Positions 29,675 to 39,024 of a DNA stretch of 64,000 nt are shown here, piece by piece. The first letter of the stretch is position 1, and every line of letters begins with the position of its first letter. Location of the stretch: positions 930,001 to 994,000 of the forward strand of contig NZ_CP042862.1 of NCBI RefSeq assembly GCF_008001015.1, in the 5' to 3' direction. The stretch is from Serinicoccus profundi (GTDB lineage: Bacteria; Actinomycetota; Actinomycetes; Actinomycetales; Dermatophilaceae). A program made the position numbers and the translations under genes. The notes under the pieces are model-generated. The model was not told the DNA's origin, made no database searches, and was given only the letters and a program-made list of their open reading frames with translations.

Positions 29675-31144
29675 ATGTCCGCTGACCAGATCGGCTTCGC
29701 ACTCATCGTCCTGGGGCTGTTCCTGCTCCTGGGCAAGGTCATCCGCGTCAAGGTCGGCTGGGTGCAGAAGCTCTTCCTGCCCAGCTCGATCATCGGGGGT
29801 TTCCTCATCCTCCTCCTGGGGCCGCAGGTGCTCGGCCGGGTCGGCGGACCGGTGGGCGACAACGGGCTGTTCACCCAACCGATGCTCGACGTGTGGAGCG
29901 CCCTGCCCGGGCTGCTCATCAGCGTCGTCTTCGCCACGATGTTCCTCGGCCAGGACCTCCCGACGCCGAAGCGGGCCGGGCGGCTCGTCGGCCCCCAGCT
30001 GGCGCTGGGCGTGGCCATGGGGTCGGGCCAGTACGTCGTCGGGCTGCTGCTCGCGGCGCTGGTGCTCGTGCCGCTCTTCGCCGCCGAGCCAATGATCGGC
30101 GCGCTCATCGAGATGGGCTTCGAGGGCGGGCACGGCACAGCGGCCGGGATGCGACCGGTGCTCGAGGACCTCGGGTATGCCGAGGGCGCCGACCTCGCCG
30201 TCGGCATCGCCACCGTGGGCATCGTGGCCGGCGTCGTCATCGGCATCGCGCTCATCAACTGGGGGGTCCGCACCGGCCGCACCGAGATCCTCAAGGGTGA
30301 CGTCCAGGCCTCGGTCGAGGAGCAGAAGGGGCTGTTCCGCAAGGACGAGCACTACCCGGCCGGCACGATGACCAGCCGACCCGCCTCGGTGGAGCCGCTG
30401 TCGCTGCACATGGCCCTGGTGTCGGTCGCCATCCTCCTCGGCTGGGGCGTGCTCGAGGCGCTGCGCTGGGTCGAGAGCCAGACCTACTCCAGCATCCTCA
30501 TCAACGGCGACACCCCGCTCGAGGTCTTCGCCTTCGTCCCGCTCTTCCCGCTCGCGCTCCTCGGTGGTGTGGCGGTCCAGGCCCTGGCCACGGCCCTGGG
30601 CGTCGACCACCTCATCGACCACCAGATCATGCTGCGCATCCAGGGCTGGGCGCTGGACTTCCTCATCGTCGCCGCGATCGGCACGCTGTCGCTGGAGGCG
30701 ATCGGCGCCAACATCTGGTCCTTCATCCTGCTGGCGCTCGCCGGGATCGCGATTAACGTCGGGCTGTTCCTCTGGTTCGCCCCGCGGATCATCGGTCGCT
30801 ACTGGTTCGAGCGGGGGATCGGCGACTTCGGCCAGTCGATGGGGGTCACGGCCACCGGGCTCATCCTCATGCGGATCACCGACCCGGACGCCGAGAGCCC
30901 GGCCTTCGAGGCCTTCGGCTACAAGCAGCTGGTCTTCGAGCCGTTCTTCGGGGGCGGTCTGGTGACCGCGCTCGCGGTGCCCGTCATCGCCCTCACCGGC
31001 ATCTGGCCGTTGTTCTCGGTGATGCTCCTGCTGTTCCTCACCGCGCTGGCGGTCGGGTGGTTCGTCTTCCGGCCGCGCGCGGACGCCGAGCGTCGGGAGT
31101 TGCAGGAGCAGGGTCAGGGGGGCGCGGAGGCCGTCTCGACCTGA
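29675..31144 (+). CDS. gltS: Sodium/glutamate symporter family (GltS-like) transporter
   Basis: The 489-residue protein has about 11-12 membrane helices in two halves. The GGHGTAAGM motif in the first half and FGQSMGVTATGLILMRI in the second match the two re-entrant loops of GltS (ESS family). The symbol is by similarity; the substrate may be glutamate or another carboxylate. The ribosome site GAGGGAGGGG precedes ATG. It is convergent with accE with only seven bases between. Confidence 0.8.
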   Translation: MSADQIGFALIVLGLFLLLGKVIRVKVGWVQKLFLPSSIIGGFLILLLGPQVLGRVGGPVGDNGLFTQPMLDVWSALPGLLISVVFATMFLGQDLPTPKRAGRLVGPQLALGVAMGSGQYVVGLLLAALVLVPLFAAEPMIGALIEMGFEGGHGTAAGMRPVLEDLGYAEGADLAVGIATVGIVAGVVIGIALINWGVRTGRTEILKGDVQASVEEQKGLFRKDEHYPAGTMTSRPASVEPLSLHMALVSVAILLGWGVLEALRWVESQTYSSILINGDTPLEVFAFVPLFPLALLGGVAVQALATALGVDHLIDHQIMLRIQGWALDFLIVAAIGTLSLEAIGANIWSFILLALAGIAINVGLFLWFAPRIIGRYWFERGIGDFGQSMGVTATGLILMRITDPDAESPAFEAFGYKQLVFEPFFGGGLVTALAVPVIALTGIWPLFSVMLLLFLTALAVGWFVFRPRADAERRELQEQGQGGAEAVST

Positions 31145-31151
31145 GGTCGGC

Positions 31152-31397
31152 TCAGCGGGGCAGCGCCGAGGCGCGCCAGCCGCCCGGGCCGACCGAGGGA
31201 CGGGGCCGGGCGAAGCGGGACCGCGCGGTCCACAGGGTGCGTCGCTGACCCGGGCCGTCCGGGGCCTGCTCGACGCCGCCGGCTCCGGCGAGCACCGCGG
31301 TGAGCGCGGCGATCTGCACCGGCGTCGGGTTGCCCCGCAGGACGCGGATGACGGGTGGGGCCGGCTGCTCCGGCGTCCCGTCGACGACCTCGCTCAC
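31152..31397 (-). CDS. accE: Acyl-CoA carboxylase epsilon subunit
   Basis: The 81-residue protein has the motif [20 protein letters not shown] typical of actinobacterial epsilon subunits, which bind and stimulate AccD5-type beta subunits. The tail WRASALPR is the usual short end. The GTG overlaps the pccB stop by four bases, fitting its role in the same complex. Confidence 0.88.
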   Translation of the reverse strand: MSEVVDGTPEQPAPPVIRVLRGNPTPVQIAALTAVLAGAGGVEQAPDGPGQRRTLWTARSRFARPRPSVGPGGWRASALPR

Positions 31398-33013
31398 AGC
31401 GGGATGTTCCCGTGCTTGCGCGGCGCCCGGTTGGACCGCTTGGAGCGCAGGTGCCGCAGGGCCCGCGCCACCTCGATCCGGGTGTGGGAGGGCTCGATGA
31501 CCGCGTCGACGTACCCGCGCTCGGCGGCGACGTAGGGGTTGGCCAGGGTGTCTTCGTACTCCCGGATGCGGCGCTCCCGCTCGGCCTCGACGTCACCGCC
31601 CTCGGACCTCACCTGCGCCAGCTCGCGGCGGTAGAGGATGTTGGCGGCGCCCTGGGCGCCCATCACCGCGATCTGCGCGGTCGGCCACGCGAGGTTGATG
31701 TCGGCGCCGAGGTGCTTGGACCCCATGACGTCGTAGGCACCGCCGTAGGCCTTGCGGGTGATGACGGTGACCAGCGGCACGGTCGCCTCGGCGTAGGCGT
31801 ACAGCAGCTTGGCGCCGCGGCGGATGATCCCGCCGAACTCCTGGTCGGTGCCCGGCAGGAAGCCCGGCACGTCGACGAAGGTGAGGATCGGGATGTTGAA
31901 GGCGTCACAGGTCCGCACGAAGCGCGCGGCCTTCTCCGAGGCGTCGATGTCGAGGGTGCCGGCCAGCTGCATCGGCTGGTTGGCGACGACCCCGACCGAG
32001 CGTCCCTCGACCCGGCCGAAGCCGACGACGATGTTGGGCGCGAAGAGCTCCTGCACCTGCAGGAAGTCGCCGTCGTCCAGGACCGCCCGGACGGCCTCGG
32101 TGATGTCGTAGGGGACGCCGGGGGAGTCGGGGATGAGGACGTCCAGCGCCGTGTCGGCCTCGCCCACCTCCTCGTCCGGCTCCTCGTCGTAGGCCGGGGG
32201 GTCCTCGAGGTTGTTCTGCGGCAGGTAGCCGAGCAGCTCCTTGGCGTACTCGAAGGCGTCGTCCTCGTCGCTGGCGAGGTAGTGCGCCACCCCGCTCGTG
32301 GAGTTGTGCGTGCGGGCCCCGCCGAGCTCCTCCATGGTGACGTCCTCGCCGGTGACGGTCTTGATGACGTCCGGGCCGGTGATGAACATGTGCGAGGTCT
32401 GGTCGACCATGACGACGAAGTCGGTGATCGCGGGGGAGTAGACGGCGCCACCCGCGCACGGGCCCATGACCAGGGAGATCTGGGGGATGACGCCCGAGGC
32501 GTGCACGTTGCGCTTGAAGATCTCGGCGTAGAGGCCCAGGGCGACGACGCCCTCCTGGATGCGGGCGCCGCCGGAGTCGTTGATGCCGACGACCGGGCAC
32601 CCGATCTTCATGGCCAGATCCATGACCTTGACGATCTTCTCGCCGAAGACCTCGCCCAGCGAGCCGCCGAAGACGGTGAAGTCCTGGGCGAAGACGGCGA
32701 TGGGGCGGCCGTCGACGGTGCCGTAGCCGGTGACGACGCCGTCACCGTAGGGGCGGTTCTTCTCCTGGCCGAAGGCGGTCGAGCGGTGGCGGGCCAGGGC
32801 GTCGAGCTCGGTGAAGCTGCCCTCGTCGAGGAGGGCGTCGATGCGCTCGCGGGCGGTGAGCTTGCCCTTGGCGTGCTGCTTCTCGACGGCCTTGCCCGAC
32901 CCGGCGTGGGCGGCGTCCTCGACGCGCGCGCGGTAGTCCGCGAGACGTCCCGCGGTGGTGCGCAGGTCCGGCCCGTCGTCTCCCTGGCTGTCGGCGCTGA
33001 GCGTGTCGGTCAT
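31394..33013 (-). CDS. pccB: Acyl-CoA (propionyl/acetyl-CoA) carboxylase beta subunit
   Basis: The 539-residue carboxyltransferase moves carboxyl from biotin to acetyl- or propionyl-CoA. It has two crotonase-like halves with oxyanion segments [13 protein letters not shown] and [15 protein letters not shown], and the [14 protein letters not shown] motif. The N-terminal helical region and length resemble AccD5. The biotinylated alpha subunit is not in the window. The ATG follows TAAGTT by six bases; birA starts 23 bases away on the other strand. Confidence 0.93.
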   Translation of the reverse strand: MTDTLSADSQGDDGPDLRTTAGRLADYRARVEDAAHAGSGKAVEKQHAKGKLTARERIDALLDEGSFTELDALARHRSTAFGQEKNRPYGDGVVTGYGTVDGRPIAVFAQDFTVFGGSLGEVFGEKIVKVMDLAMKIGCPVVGINDSGGARIQEGVVALGLYAEIFKRNVHASGVIPQISLVMGPCAGGAVYSPAITDFVVMVDQTSHMFITGPDVIKTVTGEDVTMEELGGARTHNSTSGVAHYLASDEDDAFEYAKELLGYLPQNNLEDPPAYDEEPDEEVGEADTALDVLIPDSPGVPYDITEAVRAVLDDGDFLQVQELFAPNIVVGFGRVEGRSVGVVANQPMQLAGTLDIDASEKAARFVRTCDAFNIPILTFVDVPGFLPGTDQEFGGIIRRGAKLLYAYAEATVPLVTVITRKAYGGAYDVMGSKHLGADINLAWPTAQIAVMGAQGAANILYRRELAQVRSEGGDVEAERERRIREYEDTLANPYVAAERGYVDAVIEPSHTRIEVARALRHLRSKRSNRAPRKHGNIPL

Positions 33014-33019
33014 GGTCCC

Positions 33020-33029
33020 AACTTAGCCT
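33020..33029. promoter_or_regulatory. Overlapping back-to-back -10 boxes of pccB and birA
   Basis: Minus-strand TAAGTT (33025-33020) is six bases from the pccB ATG. Plus-strand TAGCCT (33024-33029) is seven bases from the birA ATG. The boxes share the two bases 33024-33025, so only one can hold polymerase at a time. Confidence 0.55.
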
Positions 33030-33036
33030 TGCCCCC

Positions 33037-33789
33037 ATGGAACGACTGCGCTGGGCCACGCCGGAACGGCACGAGACGATCGGCTCCACCAACGTCGAGG
33101 CGCTCGCCGACCCGCGCCCGGGTCGCGTGGTCATCGCCGAGCACCAGAGCGCGGGGGCGGGGCGGCGCGGCCGCGCCTGGTCCTCCCCTCCCGGCACCGG
33201 GCTGGCGGTCAGCGTCGTCCTGCCGCCGGTGCCCGGATCCCTGGCCGGGTGGGTGCCGCTGGCGGCGGGGGTCGCGGTGGTCGACGCGCTGGCCGCCGGC
33301 CGGTGGCCGGTGCGGGCCCGGCTCAAGTGGCCCAACGACGTGCTCGTCGACGGTGGGCCGGCGCCGGGGAAGATCTGCGGCGTGCTCGTGCAGGTCGCCG
33401 ACAGCGGTGCGGTGGTCGTGGGGGTGGGGGTCAACATCGACCACCGGGAGGACCAGCTCCCGGTGCCCACCGCCACGTCCTGGCGCCTCGCCCGCGGCGG
33501 GGCACCGCTGCCGCCGGGAGCCCGCGACGGCTTCCTCGAGGACTACCTCCACCGGCTGCGCGAGCTGCACGCCCCGCTCGCCGCGGGCGAGGCGGAGCCG
33601 GTGCGCACGGCATACCTCGACCGGAGCGCGACCCTCGGACGCTCCGTCGTGGTGCACGGCCCCGACGGATCGGCCCGCCGGGGTGAGGCCGTCGGGATCG
33701 GCGAGGACGGCGCGCTGATCGTCCGCCGGGAGGGCGGCGAGCTCGGTGTGCACCACGCCGGGGACGTCGAGCACCTGCGCGACCAGTAA
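33037..33789 (+). CDS. birA: Biotin--[acetyl-CoA-carboxylase] ligase
   Basis: The 250-residue enzyme attaches biotin to the carboxylase alpha subunit. Motifs are TIGSTN, the GAGRRGRAW adenylate loop, LKWPNDVLV and GKICGVLVQV, and VGVGVNID. There is no N-terminal winged helix, so it is a mono-functional ligase rather than a BirA repressor. It is divergent from pccB, the carboxylase partner. Confidence 0.94.
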   Translation: MERLRWATPERHETIGSTNVEALADPRPGRVVIAEHQSAGAGRRGRAWSSPPGTGLAVSVVLPPVPGSLAGWVPLAAGVAVVDALAAGRWPVRARLKWPNDVLVDGGPAPGKICGVLVQVADSGAVVVGVGVNIDHREDQLPVPTATSWRLARGGAPLPPGARDGFLEDYLHRLRELHAPLAAGEAEPVRTAYLDRSATLGRSVVVHGPDGSARRGEAVGIGEDGALIVRREGGELGVHHAGDVEHLRDQ

Positions 33790-33792
33790 CCT
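33787..33792 (+). promoter_or_regulatory. -10 box of echA overlapping birA stop
   Basis: TAACCT contains the birA stop TAA and lies seven bases before the ATG at 33800. Confidence 0.45.
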
Positions 33793-33799
33793 CACAGGC

Positions 33800-34606
33800 A
33801 TGGACGCACCGACGATGCTGCAGGTGAGCAGACACACGCACCCCGAGACCGGCGACGGCCTCGTGGTCGAGCTCACCCTGGACCGCCCGGAGGCCATGAA
33901 CGCCATCTCCACGGCCTTCGCGCAGGAGATCACCGCCACGACCGCAGTGCTCGCGGCGGACCCCTCCGTGCGCGCCGTCGTCCTCACCAGCGCCCACGAC
34001 CGGGCCTTCTGCGTCGGCGCGGACCTCAAGGAGCGCAACGGCTTCACCGACGCGCAGATGATGGACCACCGGCTGGTCTCCAAGCAGGCCTACCGCGGCG
34101 TGCTCGACCTACCGGTGCCCGCGATCGCCGCCGTCGAGGGGTATGCCCTGGGGGGCGGGCTGGAGCTCGCGCTCTCCTGCGACCTCATCGTCGCCGGGGA
34201 GGGCGCGACGCTGGCCCTGCCCGAGGTCGGCGTCGGGGTCATCCCGGGCGGGGGCGGCACCCAGCTGCTCACCCGCCGCGTGGGGTGGTCGCGTGCGGCG
34301 TCGATGATCTTCACCGCTCGCCGACTCACCGCGCAGGAGGGACGAGACCTCGGGGTGGTCGACGAGCTCGTGGGGGCGGGCTCCGCCCGGGAGCGGGCCC
34401 TGGCGCTGGCCGCCACGATCGCGGCCAACTCCCCGGTCGCCGTCCGCAACGCCAAACGGGCGATGCGCGTGGGGATGGGCACCGACCTGGCCGCCGGCCT
34501 GGACATCGAGGATGGCGCCTGGCGGGCCACCGCGTTCAGCGGTGACCGGGCCGAGGGGGTCGCGGCCTTCGCCGAGAAGCGCACGCCGCGGTGGCCGGGA
34601 CGATGA
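33800..34606 (+). CDS. Enoyl-CoA hydratase/isomerase family protein
   Basis: The 268-residue crotonase-fold enzyme shows the oxyanion-hole segments AFCVGADLKERN and YALGGGLELALSCDL, and a catalytic Glu candidate in ALPEVGVGVIPGGGGT. The likely reaction is hydration of trans-2-enoyl-CoA in beta-oxidation or aromatic catabolism. The ATG at 33800 is seven bases after TAACCT. Confidence 0.88.
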   Translation: MDAPTMLQVSRHTHPETGDGLVVELTLDRPEAMNAISTAFAQEITATTAVLAADPSVRAVVLTSAHDRAFCVGADLKERNGFTDAQMMDHRLVSKQAYRGVLDLPVPAIAAVEGYALGGGLELALSCDLIVAGEGATLALPEVGVGVIPGGGGTQLLTRRVGWSRAASMIFTARRLTAQEGRDLGVVDELVGAGSARERALALAATIAANSPVAVRNAKRAMRVGMGTDLAAGLDIEDGAWRATAFSGDRAEGVAAFAEKRTPRWPGR

Positions 34607-34649
34607 CCGAAAGCGCATACTGTCAGCCATCTATGCGGAGGGAGACGAC

Positions 34650-35354
34650 GTGACCAGAGTGCTGCTGGCCGAGGACGACCCGACGATCTCGGAGCCGCTC
34701 GCCCGCGCCCTGCGGCGCGAGGGCTATGAGGTGACGGTCGCCGCCAACGGGCGAGCCGCCCTGGCCGAGGCGACCGGTGACCTCGGGCACGACCTGCTCG
34801 TCCTCGACCTCGGGCTGCCCCAGCTCGACGGCGTCGAGGTCTGCCGGTCGCTGCGCGACTCGGGCGTGCGGATGCCCGTGCTCATGCTCACCGCCCGCAG
34901 CGAGGAGGTGGACACCGTCGTCGGCCTGGACGCCGGTGCGGACGACTACGTCACCAAGCCCTTCCGGCTCGGTGAGCTGCTCGCCCGGGTGCGGGCACTG
35001 CTGCGGCGCGGGCCGAGCTCGACCCAGACCCCGAGCGGCTCCGCGCTGCGGATGGACATCGAGGCGCGCCGGGTCTTCCTGCACGACCGCGAGGTCCGCC
35101 TCACCACCAAGGAGTTCGACCTCCTGCGGGTCCTCATGCGCGAGGAGGGCCGCGTGGTCTCCCGCGAGGTGCTCATGCGCGAGGTCTGGGACACGTGGTT
35201 CGGGTCGACGAAGACGCTCGACATGCACGTGTCGGTCCTGCGTCGCAAGATCGGCGACGACGCCCACGACCCGCGGCACATCGTCACGGTGCGAGGGGTG
35301 GGGTTCCGCTTCCAGAACGACCCCGACGGCGCCGACGCCGACGTCGCGGACTGA
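34650..35354 (+). CDS. OmpR/PhoB-family response regulator
   Basis: The 234-residue regulator has a receiver domain with acidic pocket Glu8-Asp9-Asp10, phospho-acceptor Asp53 and Lys103 (VTKPF). A C-terminal winged helix (TKEFDLLRVLM ... RHIVTVRGVGFRF) binds DNA. The GTG at 34650 was chosen for the GGAGGGAG ribosome site; in-frame codons upstream lack a good start. It is followed five bases later by its kinase. Target genes and signal are unknown. Confidence 0.92.
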   Translation: MTRVLLAEDDPTISEPLARALRREGYEVTVAANGRAALAEATGDLGHDLLVLDLGLPQLDGVEVCRSLRDSGVRMPVLMLTARSEEVDTVVGLDAGADDYVTKPFRLGELLARVRALLRRGPSSTQTPSGSALRMDIEARRVFLHDREVRLTTKEFDLLRVLMREEGRVVSREVLMREVWDTWFGSTKTLDMHVSVLRRKIGDDAHDPRHIVTVRGVGFRFQNDPDGADADVAD

Positions 35355-35359
35355 GCACC

Positions 35360-36424
35360 GTGCGCAAGGTCCTGCGCGAGCTGGCGGTGCGGATCGTGCT
35401 GACGCTGGTCGGTGTCTCGCTGCTCTTCGGTGCCCTCAACGCCTGGCTGCTGCGCGAGGCGCAGACCACCCGGTGGCTCAGCGGGGACGGTGCCCTGCCG
35501 GACTGGCTGCTGCTGGCCGCACTCGTCGTCAGCGGCGGCGTCATGCTGGCGGTCGGCATACCGGTGGCCCGCTCGTTGGCCGACCGGGGTGCGGAGTCCA
35601 CCGCCGGCCCCTTGCGCCAGCTGGCCCACCGCACCGACGAGCTCGCCTCGGGCGGCTTCGCGCTCGACCCGGAGGCCCGCCCCGGCCGGCTCGTCGAGCA
35701 GGAGCCCTTCCGGTCGGGCATTGCCGAGATCGACGCCCTGGCCCGGGAGGTGGACCGCCACCACCACACCTTCGCCCGCGCCCTGGTCTTCGAGCGTTCC
35801 TTCGCCGCGGACGCCTCCCACCAGCTCCGCACCCCGTTGGCCGCCCTCCTGCTGCGGCTGGAGGAGATCGCGCAGTCCGACGACGCGTCGGTGGCCCGTG
35901 CGGAGGCCGAGATCGCGATCAGCCAGGTCGAGCGGCTCACCGGTGTCGTCGACGAGCTGCTGCAGCGGACCCGGGCGGGGCACGCCAGCGGCGGTGCGGT
36001 GAGCGCCGCCGACGCCGTGGTCGCCGGGCTCGACGAGGAGTGGACCCCGGCGTTCGAGGAGCGGGGGCGCACGATCGAGCTCACCTGCGAGCGCGGGGTC
36101 ATCGTCGAGGCCAGCGCGTCGGTCCTCTCCCAGGTGCTCAACACGCTCGTGGAGAACGCCCTCATCCACGGTCGGGGCGATGTCCGGCTGCACGTCGCGC
36201 GCTCCGGCCCCTCGGCGATCTTCAGCGTGTCCGACCAAGGGCCGGGCATCCCGCGGGAGCTGGCCCGGACGATCTTCGACCGCGGCATCACCACCGGGCA
36301 GGGCACCGGGCTGGGGCTCGCGGTGGCGCGGGAGACGGCGGAGTCCATCGGTGGGCGCGTGGAGCTGGTCCGCGCCTTCCCTCCCGTCTTCGCCTGCTAC
36401 CTGCCCCTGGCGACGACGCCCTGA
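35360..36424 (+). CDS. Sensor histidine kinase
   Basis: The 354-residue kinase has two membrane helices (about 11-30 and 47-66), a short extracytoplasmic loop, a HAMP-like linker, and the H box ASHQLRTPL with His154. ATPase boxes are N LVENALIHG, G1 DQGPGIP and G2 GTGLGLAVA. It is partnered with the upstream regulator. The small sensor loop suggests sensing within the membrane or envelope. The last 28 bases overlap the convergent gtrA-like gene. Confidence 0.92.
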   Translation: MRKVLRELAVRIVLTLVGVSLLFGALNAWLLREAQTTRWLSGDGALPDWLLLAALVVSGGVMLAVGIPVARSLADRGAESTAGPLRQLAHRTDELASGGFALDPEARPGRLVEQEPFRSGIAEIDALAREVDRHHHTFARALVFERSFAADASHQLRTPLAALLLRLEEIAQSDDASVARAEAEIAISQVERLTGVVDELLQRTRAGHASGGAVSAADAVVAGLDEEWTPAFEERGRTIELTCERGVIVEASASVLSQVLNTLVENALIHGRGDVRLHVARSGPSAIFSVSDQGPGIPRELARTIFDRGITTGQGTGLGLAVARETAESIGGRVELVRAFPPVFACYLPLATTP

Positions 36425-36918
36425 TCCTGCTCCCGCGTCTGCAGCTCTCCGCGGAAGACGAAGGTGCGGTAGGCCCAGAAGCGGAACAACGTGCCCAGGA
36501 CCAGGCCCACGCCGTTGCCGGAGATGTTGTCGGCGAGCTGGCTGTCCAGGCCCAGGACGTAGCGGGAGAAGCCCAGGCAGGCGACGGCGATGAGCAGCCC
36601 GACGGCGTTGAAGACGACGAAGAGGGCGAACTCGTGGGCGACCGGCTCGCTGCGGCGGTGCCGGAAGGTCCACCACCGGTTGCCGACCCAGGAGAAGACG
36701 GTGGCCACGCTCGTGGCCACGACTTTGGCCCACAGCGGTGAGCCGGACATCGGTGCGTCGGTGACCCCGGGCACGCCGAAGACGAGGACGTTGTAGAGCG
36801 CGGTGTCCAGGACGAAGGCCAGGGCACCCACCGTGCCGAACTTCGCCAGCTCGGCGACGAGGACCTGGTAGGTCGCGCGCGCGCGGGCCAGCAGCCCGGG
36901 GGTCGGTGAGGGGGTCAC
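36397..36918 (-). CDS. GtrA family membrane protein
   Basis: The 173-residue protein has four membrane helices and the GtrA signatures KFGTVGALAFVLDTALYN and FSWVGNRWWTFRHR. GtrA proteins are proposed flippases or helpers for polyprenyl-linked sugars used in wall or surface glycosylation. The GTG is eight bases after TAGACT. It is divergent from purK and overlaps the kinase gene at the 3' end. Confidence 0.88.
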   Translation of the reverse strand: MTPSPTPGLLARARATYQVLVAELAKFGTVGALAFVLDTALYNVLVFGVPGVTDAPMSGSPLWAKVVATSVATVFSWVGNRWWTFRHRRSEPVAHEFALFVVFNAVGLLIAVACLGFSRYVLGLDSQLADNISGNGVGLVLGTLFRFWAYRTFVFRGELQTREQDQGVVARGR

Positions 36919-36926
36919 GGGGCGGC

Positions 36927-36953
36927 AGTCTAGGTGGCGCCGCTGGGTAGGCT
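36927..36953. promoter_or_regulatory. Divergent -10 boxes of gtrA-like gene and purK
   Basis: Minus-strand TAGACT (36932-36927) is eight bases before the gtrA-like GTG. Plus-strand TAGGCT (36948-36953) is six bases before the purK GTG. Confidence 0.5.
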
Positions 36954-36959
36954 GGTCCG

Positions 36960-38177
36960 GTGACCTCTCCCAACCCCGTCCGTGCCGAGGGCGGCTTCCC
37001 GGTGGTGGGCATCGTCGGCGGGGGCCAGCTCGCCCGCATGTGCCAGCCCCCGGCGACGAACCTGTCCATCACCCTGTCGGTCCTCGCGGAGGGGCCGACC
37101 GCGAGCGCCGCCCTCGTCGTGCCGCACAGCCCGGTCGGTGAGCACACCGACCTCGAGGCCGTCCGCGCCTTCGCCCGCAGCTGCGACGTGGTGACCTTCG
37201 ACCACGAGCACGTGCCTCAGGAGGTGCTGCTCGCCCTGCAGGACGACGGGGTCGAGCTGCACCCCAGCCCGCAGGCCCTCGTCTTCGCCCAGGACAAGCT
37301 CGCCATGCGCCGCCGGCTGACCGAGCTCGGGCTGCCCTGCCCGCGCTGGGCGCACGCGCGCACCGCCGCCGACGTCGAGGAGTTCGGCGCACGGGTGGGC
37401 TGGCCGCTAGTCGCCAAGGCGCCCCGTGGCGGCTACGACGGCAAGGGGGTCCTGGTCTGCCGTGGGCCCCGCGACCTCGACCCGTGGCTCGCTGCCGTGG
37501 GCGAGGGCGGACTCGCCGACGGCATCCTGCTCGAGGAGGCCGTCGACTTCCGCCGCGAGCTCTCGATCATGGTCGGGCGCAGCCCGTCGGGCCAGGCCGC
37601 GGCGTGGCCGGTCGTCGAGACCGTCCAGGAGGGCGGCATCAACACCGAGGTCCTCGCCCCCGCCCCCTCGCTCGACCCGGACCTGGCGGCCGCCCTCACC
37701 GAAGGGGCGCTGCGCATCGCCGGCGAGCTCGGCGTGACCGGCGTCATGGCGGTCGAGGCGTTCGAGGTGAGCGACCCGCGGACCGGGGCGGCGGCATACC
37801 TCGTCAACGAGCTCGCGATGCGCCCGCACAACAGCGGGCACTGGAGCATCGACGGATCGGTCACCAGCCAGTTCGAGCAGCACCTGCGCGCCGTCCTCGA
37901 CCTGCCGCTGGGCGAGCCCGCGGCCCGGGCCCCCTGGACGGCCTCGGCCAACGTCCTCGGCGGGGACTACCCCGAGCTGTATGCGACGTACCGTCACCTC
38001 CTGGCCCGCGACCCCGGCCTCAAGGTCCACCTCTACGGCAAGGGTGTGCGCCCGGGGCGCAAGCTCGGCCACGTCACCGTCTACGGCGGCTCCTCCGGCG
38101 ACCTGGCGTCGCTGGAGGACCTGCGCGAGCGCAGCCGCCACGCCGCCGACTACCTCCAAGGAGTGGTAACCGAATGA
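36960..38177 (+). CDS. purK: 5-(Carboxyamino)imidazole ribonucleotide synthase
   Basis: The 405-residue ATP-grasp enzyme of purine synthesis converts AIR and bicarbonate to N5-CAIR. The N-terminal [11 protein letters not shown], the ATP-grasp segment [22 protein letters not shown] and [13 protein letters not shown] are family hallmarks. The GTG is six bases from TAGGCT. The stop overlaps the purE ATG. Confidence 0.95.
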   Translation: MTSPNPVRAEGGFPVVGIVGGGQLARMCQPPATNLSITLSVLAEGPTASAALVVPHSPVGEHTDLEAVRAFARSCDVVTFDHEHVPQEVLLALQDDGVELHPSPQALVFAQDKLAMRRRLTELGLPCPRWAHARTAADVEEFGARVGWPLVAKAPRGGYDGKGVLVCRGPRDLDPWLAAVGEGGLADGILLEEAVDFRRELSIMVGRSPSGQAAAWPVVETVQEGGINTEVLAPAPSLDPDLAAALTEGALRIAGELGVTGVMAVEAFEVSDPRTGAAAYLVNELAMRPHNSGHWSIDGSVTSQFEQHLRAVLDLPLGEPAARAPWTASANVLGGDYPELYATYRHLLARDPGLKVHLYGKGVRPGRKLGHVTVYGGSSGDLASLEDLRERSRHAADYLQGVVTE

Positions 38178-38707
38178 GCCGCGACGAGCAGCACGCGCAG
38201 CCTCTCGTAGGCCTCGTCATGGGCAGCGACAGCGACTGGCCGGTGATGGAGGCCGCGGCCCAGGTGCTCGAGGAGTTCGGCGTGCCCTACGAGGCCGATG
38301 TGGTCTCGGCGCACCGGATGCCGACCGAGATGATCGACTACGGCCGCGGCGCCGCGGACCGCGGGCTGCGCGTCCTCATCGCCGGGGCCGGTGGCGCCGC
38401 GCACCTGCCCGGCATGCTCGCCTCGGTGACCGTGCTGCCCGTCATCGGCGTGCCGGTGCCACTGAAGCACCTCGACGGCATGGACTCCCTGCTCTCCATC
38501 GTGCAGATGCCCGCCGGCATCCCCGTCGCCACCGTGTCGGTGGCGGGAGCCCGCAACGCCGGCCTGCTCGCGGTGCGGGTGCTCGCGGCCGGCGAGGGGG
38601 AGCGGGCCCGGGGATGGCGCGACCAGCTCGCCACCTTCGCCGACGACCTGCGCGACCAGGCGCACGCCAAGGGTGCGGCGCTGCGGCAGCGCCGCACCCA
38701 GGACTGA
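38174..38707 (+). CDS. purE: N5-CAIR mutase
   Basis: The 177-residue enzyme moves the carboxylate to C4 of the imidazole ring. GSDSDWPVM at the start, SAHRMP with the catalytic His, and [11 protein letters not shown] are diagnostic of class I PurE. The ATG overlaps the purK stop (ATGA), coupling consecutive steps. Confidence 0.95.
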   Translation: MSRDEQHAQPLVGLVMGSDSDWPVMEAAAQVLEEFGVPYEADVVSAHRMPTEMIDYGRGAADRGLRVLIAGAGGAAHLPGMLASVTVLPVIGVPVPLKHLDGMDSLLSIVQMPAGIPVATVSVAGARNAGLLAVRVLAAGEGERARGWRDQLATFADDLRDQAHAKGAALRQRRTQD

Positions 38708-38713
38708 CGGGGC

Positions 38714-38964
38714 TCAGCCGACGACGAGGGTGTCGACCATGTTGGGGTGCGGCTCGCAGAAGAAGGAGTACTCGCCCGGCTCGTCGGGCACGGTGAAGGT
38801 GGCCTCGGAGTTGGCCTCGATCGAGACGTCGAAGACCGCCTCCTCGTCCGAGGTCACCGTGTGGGCGACCGCGTCGGTGTTGACCACGGTCACCTCTCCC
38901 CGCCGCCGGCGCAGCCGGCGAGCAGGAGGGCGCACACGAGGAGCGCGGGGGTGATCTGTCTCAT
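38714..38964 (-). pseudogene. Broken cupredoxin lipoprotein
   Basis: ATG 38964 opens a lipoprotein signal (MRQITPALLVCALLLAGC, lipobox LAGC) that reaches a TGA at 38890 after GGGER. In the -1 frame, directly after, a cupredoxin continues (VTVVNTDAVAHTVTSDE ... PGEYSFFCEPHPNM) to the stop at 38714. All four type-1 copper ligands remain: His in AHTVTS, and Cys, His and Met in CEPHPNM. The first beta-strands normally between signal and VTVVN are missing. So a deletion with frame change, or a collapsed assembly, separates export signal and copper site. Confidence 0.65.
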
Positions 38965-39012
38965 GCCGGCTATTCGTCGCCGAAGGGCTCCGCAGATGTC
39001 GCCGCACCGGGT

Positions 39013-39018
39013 TAGGTT
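39013..39018 (+). promoter_or_regulatory. -10 box of LLM oxidoreductase gene
   Basis: TAGGTT lies six bases before ATG 39025, which favours this start over the GTG at 39019. Confidence 0.5.
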
Positions 39019-39024
39019 GTGGCC

